Of a DNA stretch of 12,155 bases, positions 8,360 to 12,155 are shown piece by piece (the first letter of the stretch is position 1; every line of letters starts with the position of its first letter). The notes under the pieces are model-generated. The model saw only the letters and a list, made by a program, of their open reading frames with translations. It was not told where the DNA came from and did not search any database. Both the position numbers and the translations under genes were made by a program. The stretch is from Monoraphidium neglectum (Eukaryota; Chlorophyta; Chlorophyceae; Sphaeropleales; Selenastraceae), in assembly GCF_000611645.1 (NCBI RefSeq), contig NW_014012139.1, positions 1-12,155 on the forward strand, given 5' to 3'.

Positions 8360-9972
8360 TCAACATGGAGCCGCGCCTGCCGTGGCAGTGCCACCTGCCG
8401 CCTGCACCGCCGTCGGCGCCTGCGAGAGAAGCGCGGGCAAAACAGAGCAAGAAGGCTGCAGCTGTGGATCCGCGGCAGCACGCGCGCGACTTGGATGCTT
8501 GTCCCTCCCCATCCTCTCGCGCGCGCCCCCTCTGTTGATCATGCAGTCTGTGCGTTCAAGCTTGCGCCTTGCCCATGCATATGCATACCTCATCCCAAAC
8601 TCACCAAGGCGGCCTGAACAGCTTGGTAGATGGGCCGCAGGACCTCCAGTCTGGGGCGCAGAGTCTGCGCGCGCGAAACATGGGGTGTGGGGCGCGGTGC
8701 AGCGAAGGGGGTCTGAAAGCGGCGCATGGACGTAGGGACTCCGCAACCCCTGACCTCGGGTGCGTCAGCTGCGGCCTGCGCGCCGCCACATTCGTACACG
8801 AGCACCGGGCCCGTTGTCGCACGCCCCCTTGCGTGGCTGCGCAGCTGCCTCTGGGGCAAGCAAGCTCACGGGGAACGCGACTGCCATCTCTGGGGCGCCG
8901 TGCAGCACAAACGCCAAGTAAAAATAAACGTCGGTGGTCGTGACAGCCTGCTTGGGGTGTAAGCAGAGGCGCGTTGCACATGGACAGCGTGGAGGCACCA
9001 GCGCGGGCGGGTCCGCGCCCCTTCTCGGCCTGCCTCCCAGCGGCACAGCGCATGGGCTCAGTGGCGTGCGGCTGCAGCGCACCCCAAGGGGGGTTGCGGG
9101 AGGCGATAGGGTGGCGCGCGACCGCTGTGCGGCGGGCCGGCGCGGCGGGCTTCGGCGGCTGCCAAGGGCGCACCTCCGCAATGACGACGGCGCGGACCCT
9201 CTCCGCGTCGATCAGCGTGCTGCGCGCGCCGCCGTGCCGCCGCCGCGAGCGCAGCACGACCCCAACGCCTGCCAGCACCTCCAGGCTCTCTGCATGCGCC
9301 GAGGGCGGGCGGCGGGCGAGGCGTTTAGGCGGCCGGGTGACGGACTCAAGGCGGGGCGGGGAGAGCGCTCCTAGTCAGGGGTGCGGGTGGGGCGCGCGGC
9401 TGGTCGCAGCCGATGCGGAGCCAGGGGGGCCCCAGAGCGCTGCTCGCCGGGGGTGGAGCCGTGCCGGACGCACCCTCCACGGTTTGGTTGAGTTGGAGCA
9501 ACAGCCACGTGGCAACCGCCGCCGCCGCCGCAGCAAAGCATGCCAGGGCCTGGTGAGCATGCGCATACGAAAGGGTGAGTCAGCGGCGGCCTGTGAGCGC
9601 CAGGGTAGCTGGCACGCCCATTTGCCCATCCAGTCGCAGGAATTTGGGCATGGCAGGCAAGTGGCGGAAAGCGCACCTTGATTTTCTGCAGTGGCGGTGC
9701 CTGCGCAGTGACGAGAGGCATGGCAGGGCGCGTATCAGCGGCTGTCAATGATCTCAACTTCGGCTTTCCGGTGGGCACATGGCGATGCTGTTCATGCCGT
9801 AGCACGTAGCTACAGACGTCCCGCATCAGGCATCTGCATGTGCTGTGAGGGCCTGGCTCACCGCTGCCGCCGCTGCGCCGACGAGGCAGGCGAGGGCGGT
9901 CAGTGCTACCGATCCCGGGGCCGCGCCGCCCCGCCTGTTGATAGAGAAGCGCTGCCCACACTCTGACATCAT
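8360..9972 (-). CDS. PIGH: PIG-H, subunit of the GPI N-acetylglucosaminyltransferase complex
   Basis: PIG-H belongs to the ER complex that transfers GlcNAc from UDP-GlcNAc to phosphatidylinositol, the first step of GPI-anchor synthesis. It is non-catalytic and associates with PIG-A. Exons 9972-9862, 9549-9474, 9289-9174, 8947-8870, 8664-8605 and 8419-8360 join in phase to 166 residues (human PIG-H has 188). Donors are GTGAGC, GTGCGT, GTGCGC, GTGAGC and GTGAGT. Residues 21-57 form the membrane hairpin (ALTALACLVG, then VATWLLLQL). Residues 62-101 match the family core: EESLEVLAGVGVVL, then RVRAVVIAE, comparable to human QETLLIIDSLGIQM and VKDIVINEA. Exon 4 has DVYFYLAFVL and exon 5 RPRLEVLRPIYQAVQ, matching the family's PRL..L..IY signature. 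ATG 9972 is the first after an in-frame TGA; a second ATG follows at once. If the last GTGAGT is not used, translation ends four codons later at 8590 (151 residues). Confidence 0.85.
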
Positions 9973-10488
9973 TAGCAGCGTCAAAAAGGCATGGGCTGCC
10001 GTGCAAAGGCATACAAGTCTTGGGTTGACGAGGCCTGGATTCGGTGTTCCAGCTCAAATCAATCCAACGGAACGACCTTGCACCACAGCCGCCTTCCCCT
10101 AACCCGTGTTATGTTCAAAGTGATAAATAACACCTATTTTTGCACGGCCATTCGGTTTCGTTTAGGTTTCCAATGCTCTCGAGTAAAAATTGCACTCCGC
10201 CCGCTCGTTCGCTGTATGATTGTTTAGCCCTCAGGACCTGTGCCAGTGGCACTTCTCTTTCTGCCCTTCCTGTCGTGGGCTGAGCTCCTCCATGTGATAC
10301 ACGAGCTCTTTCAGATCACGCCTTGCAGTTGTGCGCGCGCTGACGGCTCTTTTCAGCTTCAAACGGTTGTGGACACTCTTATCATGGTATCCGATCTGCG
10401 TGGCCACCTGTAGGCCGCTCAGAGGCTGAGGCGCTGCACACCAGCTGCCCCTCTCGCGCCCCTCGACCGTTGTGGCGCGTTGCAAGTG
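9973..10488. promoter_or_regulatory. Divergent intergenic region between PIG-H and the GYF-domain gene
   Basis: The two genes run away from each other across about 516 bases, so both core promoters should lie here unless there are unseen leader exons. An AT-rich patch at about 10106-10137 includes GATAAATAAC and a 7-base inverted repeat (GTGTTAT at 10106-10112, ATAACAC at 10127-10133). No canonical TATA box can be assigned with confidence. Confidence 0.4.
10231..10412 (-). other. Candidate short minus-strand exon, unassigned
   Basis: After a possible acceptor (GGCCTACAG) the minus strand is open for about 60 codons to a TGA at 10231. It encodes a highly charged, possibly helical sequence with pieces such as GYHDKSVHNRLKLKRA and DLKELVYHMEEL. 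The upstream part of the same frame (to 10779) is unlike coding sequence. The antiparallel plus-strand frame is also open (about 10252-10416), so the two cannot be separated by eye. It may be a last exon of an unseen gene overlapping the GYF gene, or chance. Confidence 0.2.
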
Positions 10489-12155
10489 ATGGAGACATCC
10501 GGGTCGACATTTGAGGTGCGTGGGCTTGCGTGCAAAGGCGCTCCTGTGTGGGCACCCGGGCTGTGCGTCGCGTGGCTCCCGATCAACCGTGTCGCTAGGG
10601 CGGGTCGCCCTGGTTATCTTATGTGCTCTAGGGGCGCCCTTTCCCTCGGCTCCTGTGCTTGGCGAGGTGCCACCCGCTTCCCGCGGGCGCGGGATCGCTG
10701 GGGTGCGCCCCACCGTGACTTCCCCTGGCGGCTCCCTGCCCTCAGTCCAGGATGGCCCCCCACCCACGATCGCCACCACTGCCCGTCGCGCGCCCCCTCA
10801 ACGCTCCTGCCTGCCCCCCTTCCCCAGGTGGCCCTGTTCACGGCGGGGCTGCCGACCCAGGATGAGTGGCCCACCTGGTACTACCGGGACCTCGCCGGCG
10901 CGCTGCAGGGCCCCTTTGAGGTCGGGGCGATGGTGAAGTGGTTCCAAGACGGCGCGCTGCCAGGGGACCTGCTGGTCTGCGGCGTCAGCTGCCTGGACCG
11001 CGGCGCGCGGCCGGCCGGGTTCGGCGGCTTCCGCCCGCTCAAGGCGCTGCTGGCGGATGCCCAGGCGGGGCGCAACTACGTCCCGGTCCGCGCCAGCGGC
11101 AATGGCGGGGCGGCGGCGGCGCTGCGTGGCGGCTTGGGCGCCGGGGGGGCGCAGCAGCGGGGGCACCTGGACCAGGGCGGCTCGGACGTGCAAGGGGCGC
11201 TGCAGTATGCGCTCCCGCAGCACTTTGCGGTGCAGCAGCAGCTGTCGCAGTTCCAGGCGTTCTCGCAATTCACCCCGCAGCAACAGCAGCAGCAGCAGGC
11301 TTTTGCCCAGCAGCTTGGACAGCAGCAGCTCCAGCCGCAGGCCGCTCACGGCGGCCGCGGCGCACGGCCGGGCGTGCCCGCCCAGCAGCAGGGGCGGCAA
11401 GTCGGCGGACTGCAGTTTGACACGCCGCTCCCCACAGACCCACGCGGAACCAAGGCGCCGGCCCCGCAGGCGCCGCCGCGCGCGCCGCCCGCCGCAGGCC
11501 CCTCGCCGCCGCTCCCCGCCGACGCGGCGCCGGCAGGCGCGGGCGGGCCCGAGCCCGGCAGCGAGGAGTGGGTCGCGATCGTGGGGCGGCTGGTGGGCGG
11601 CGGGGACCTCAAGTGGCGCGCCATCCTGCCGAGCGGCGACAGGGTGGGCCCCTTCAGCGTGGCGCAGATGACGGCGTGGCTGCTGCAGGGCGAGCCGCCC
11701 AAGAGCATGAAGGCGCCCGCCAAGGGCGGCGGCGGCTCGCGGCACGGGTCGGGCGACATGCGGCCCGACCCTGACGAGCTGCTCGTGTGCGGGCTGCTGT
11801 CTTCGGACTACAACGCGCAGAGTGAGCGGCGCCCTGACGCACCAATAAAGCAACAGCCGACGGGGCCGGAAGCCTGCGTGGCTGCGAGTGGGAGGCGGTT
11901 TGGCAGTGCGCTTGGAGCTCTGTGCGACCCGGCGCAGGCCTTTCCGCTCGCGAGACCCTTGGTTCACGTCTTGACCTTTCTCATCCACAGGGCTGCCCGG
12001 GCTCAAGTTCTACAAGCCGCTCTCGGCGCTGGTTGCGCTGCTGGCGGGCGGCGCCCAGTACGAGCCCGTGAACAAGCACGACGTGACGCGCGGCTACCCC
12101 AAGCCGGGGTGGAACGAGGGCAAGGCCGCGCGCGGCGCCGCAGCTGCCGCACGCC
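10489..12155 (+). CDS. Tandem GYF-domain protein with Gln/Pro-rich linker, 3' end missing
   Basis: Probable exons: 10489-10515 (ATG plus eight codons, donor GTGCGT), 10828-11821 (donor GTGAGC) and 11991 to the window edge, at least 395 residues. Residues 26-60 read WYYRDLAGALQGPF...MVKWFQDGALPGDLLV, matching the GYF pattern W-Y-x-D-x-G-x-QGPF-x4-M-x2-W-x3-G. A second, more divergent copy starts at residue 272 (KWRAILPSGDRVGPF...MTAWLLQG) with a Gly-rich insertion before DPDELLVCG. Both copies end alike, FRPLKALLADA and FYKPLSALVALL, and the second ending appears only after the 11822-11990 intron is removed, which supports that splice. Between them is a linker with polyQ (about 159-179) and Pro/Ala runs. 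GYF domains bind proline-rich peptides and occur in splicing, translational-repression and mRNA-decay proteins; which role applies is unknown. The first exon is inferred from phase only. The intron stays open in frame, so retention would shift the frame downstream without an immediate stop in the window. Confidence 0.78.
   Translation, partial: METSGSTFEVRGLACKGAPVWAPGLCVAWLPINRVARAGRPGYLMCSRGALSLGSCAWRGATRFPRARDRWGAPHRDFPWRLPALSPGWPPTHDRHHCPSRAPSTLLPAPLPQVALFTAGLPTQDEWPTWYYRDLAGALQGPFEVGAMVKWFQDGALPGDLLVCGVSCLDRGARPAGFGGFRPLKALLADAQAGRNYVPVRASGNGGAAAALRGGLGAGGAQQRGHLDQGGSDVQGALQYALPQHFAVQQQLSQFQAFSQFTPQQQQQQQAFAQQLGQQQLQPQAAHGGRGARPGVPAQQQGRQVGGLQFDTPLPTDPRGTKAPAPQAPPRAPPAAGPSPPLPADAAPAGAGGPEPGSEEWVAIVGRLVGGGDLKWRAILPSGDRVGPFSVAQMTAWLLQGEPPKSMKAPAKGGGGSRHGSGDMRPDPDELLVCGLLSSDYNAQSERRPDAPIKQQPTGPEACVAASGRRFGSALGALCDPAQAFPLARPLVHVLTFLIHRAARAQVLQAALGAGCAAGGRRPVRAREQARRDARLPQAGVERGQGRARRRSCRT
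11278..11298 (+). repeat. CAG/CAA trinucleotide run encoding polyglutamine
   Basis: Seven consecutive Gln codons (one CAG, one CAA, five CAG) sit in the wider Gln-rich linker, which extends over about 11233-11394, between the two GYF copies. Such runs vary in length between strains and usually form disordered linkers. Confidence 0.85.

Noticed and set aside
8601..9278. Single minus-strand frame of 225 codons as one protein
   Set aside because: Only its first part is a PIG-H exon; the rest reads through introns in the wrong frame. The spliced model explains the conserved pieces in three other frames.
10798..12006. Long minus-strand open frame of about 400 codons
   Set aside because: It runs antisense to the GYF-domain exons, which have clear domain motifs and fitting splice sites. 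Its Arg/Ala/Leu-rich sequence is the expected mirror of a GC-rich coding exon.
1..12155. tRNA genes, rRNA, CRISPR arrays, bacterial promoters or operons
   Set aside because: I looked for tRNA B-box-like GGTTCGA motifs, regularly spaced identical repeats and closely packed intron-less genes and saw none. The intron-rich structure is eukaryotic.

Overview
The window looks like nuclear DNA of a GC-rich green alga (Chlorophyta; genus not determinable from this sequence). Reasons: short exons with mostly G/C third positions are separated by GT-AG introns of about 170-450 bases. The donors are repeatedly GTGCGT, GTGCGC, GTGAGC or GTGAGT. Long (CA)n/(GT)n tracts lie inside introns, and alanine/glycine/glutamine-rich low-complexity protein stretches are common. 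There are no bacterial operons, rRNA, tRNA, CRISPR or phage features. All exon models below were built by eye from splice signals, reading phase and remembered protein families; none has transcript support.

Layout from left to right. (1) Minus strand, 2613 to beyond base 1: a secreted glycoside hydrolase family 5 (cellulase-type) gene, six exons visible, with a signal peptide, two cysteine-rich CBM1-like modules and the start of the catalytic barrel. The catalytic glutamates lie outside the window. (2) 2614-4654: a lower-GC gap with no confident gene. It holds cysteine-rich reading-frame fragments in three frames and an AT-rich island with a degenerate 23-base repeat. (3) Plus strand, 4655-7075: a four-exon gene for a secreted or membrane-anchored cysteine-containing protein of a conserved but unnamed family. 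Its introns 1 and 2 carry complementary CA and GT microsatellites. (4) 7076-8359: convergent 3' flanks with two good hairpins. (5) Minus strand, 9972-8360: a six-exon gene for PIG-H, a subunit of the enzyme that starts GPI-anchor synthesis. Each exon alone looks like noise, but all six join in phase. (6) 9973-10488: divergent promoter region. (7) Plus strand, 10489 to beyond 12155: a protein with two GYF-type domains and a glutamine/proline-rich linker, cut by the right edge.

The genes do not form an obvious pathway. The cellulase, the secreted protein and PIG-H all involve the secretory route, but this may be chance. I found no convincing new multi-gene system. The most useful results are the PIG-H reconstruction, the CBM1-like modules on an algal GH5, the tandem GYF protein, the complementary intronic repeats and the AT-rich repeat island.
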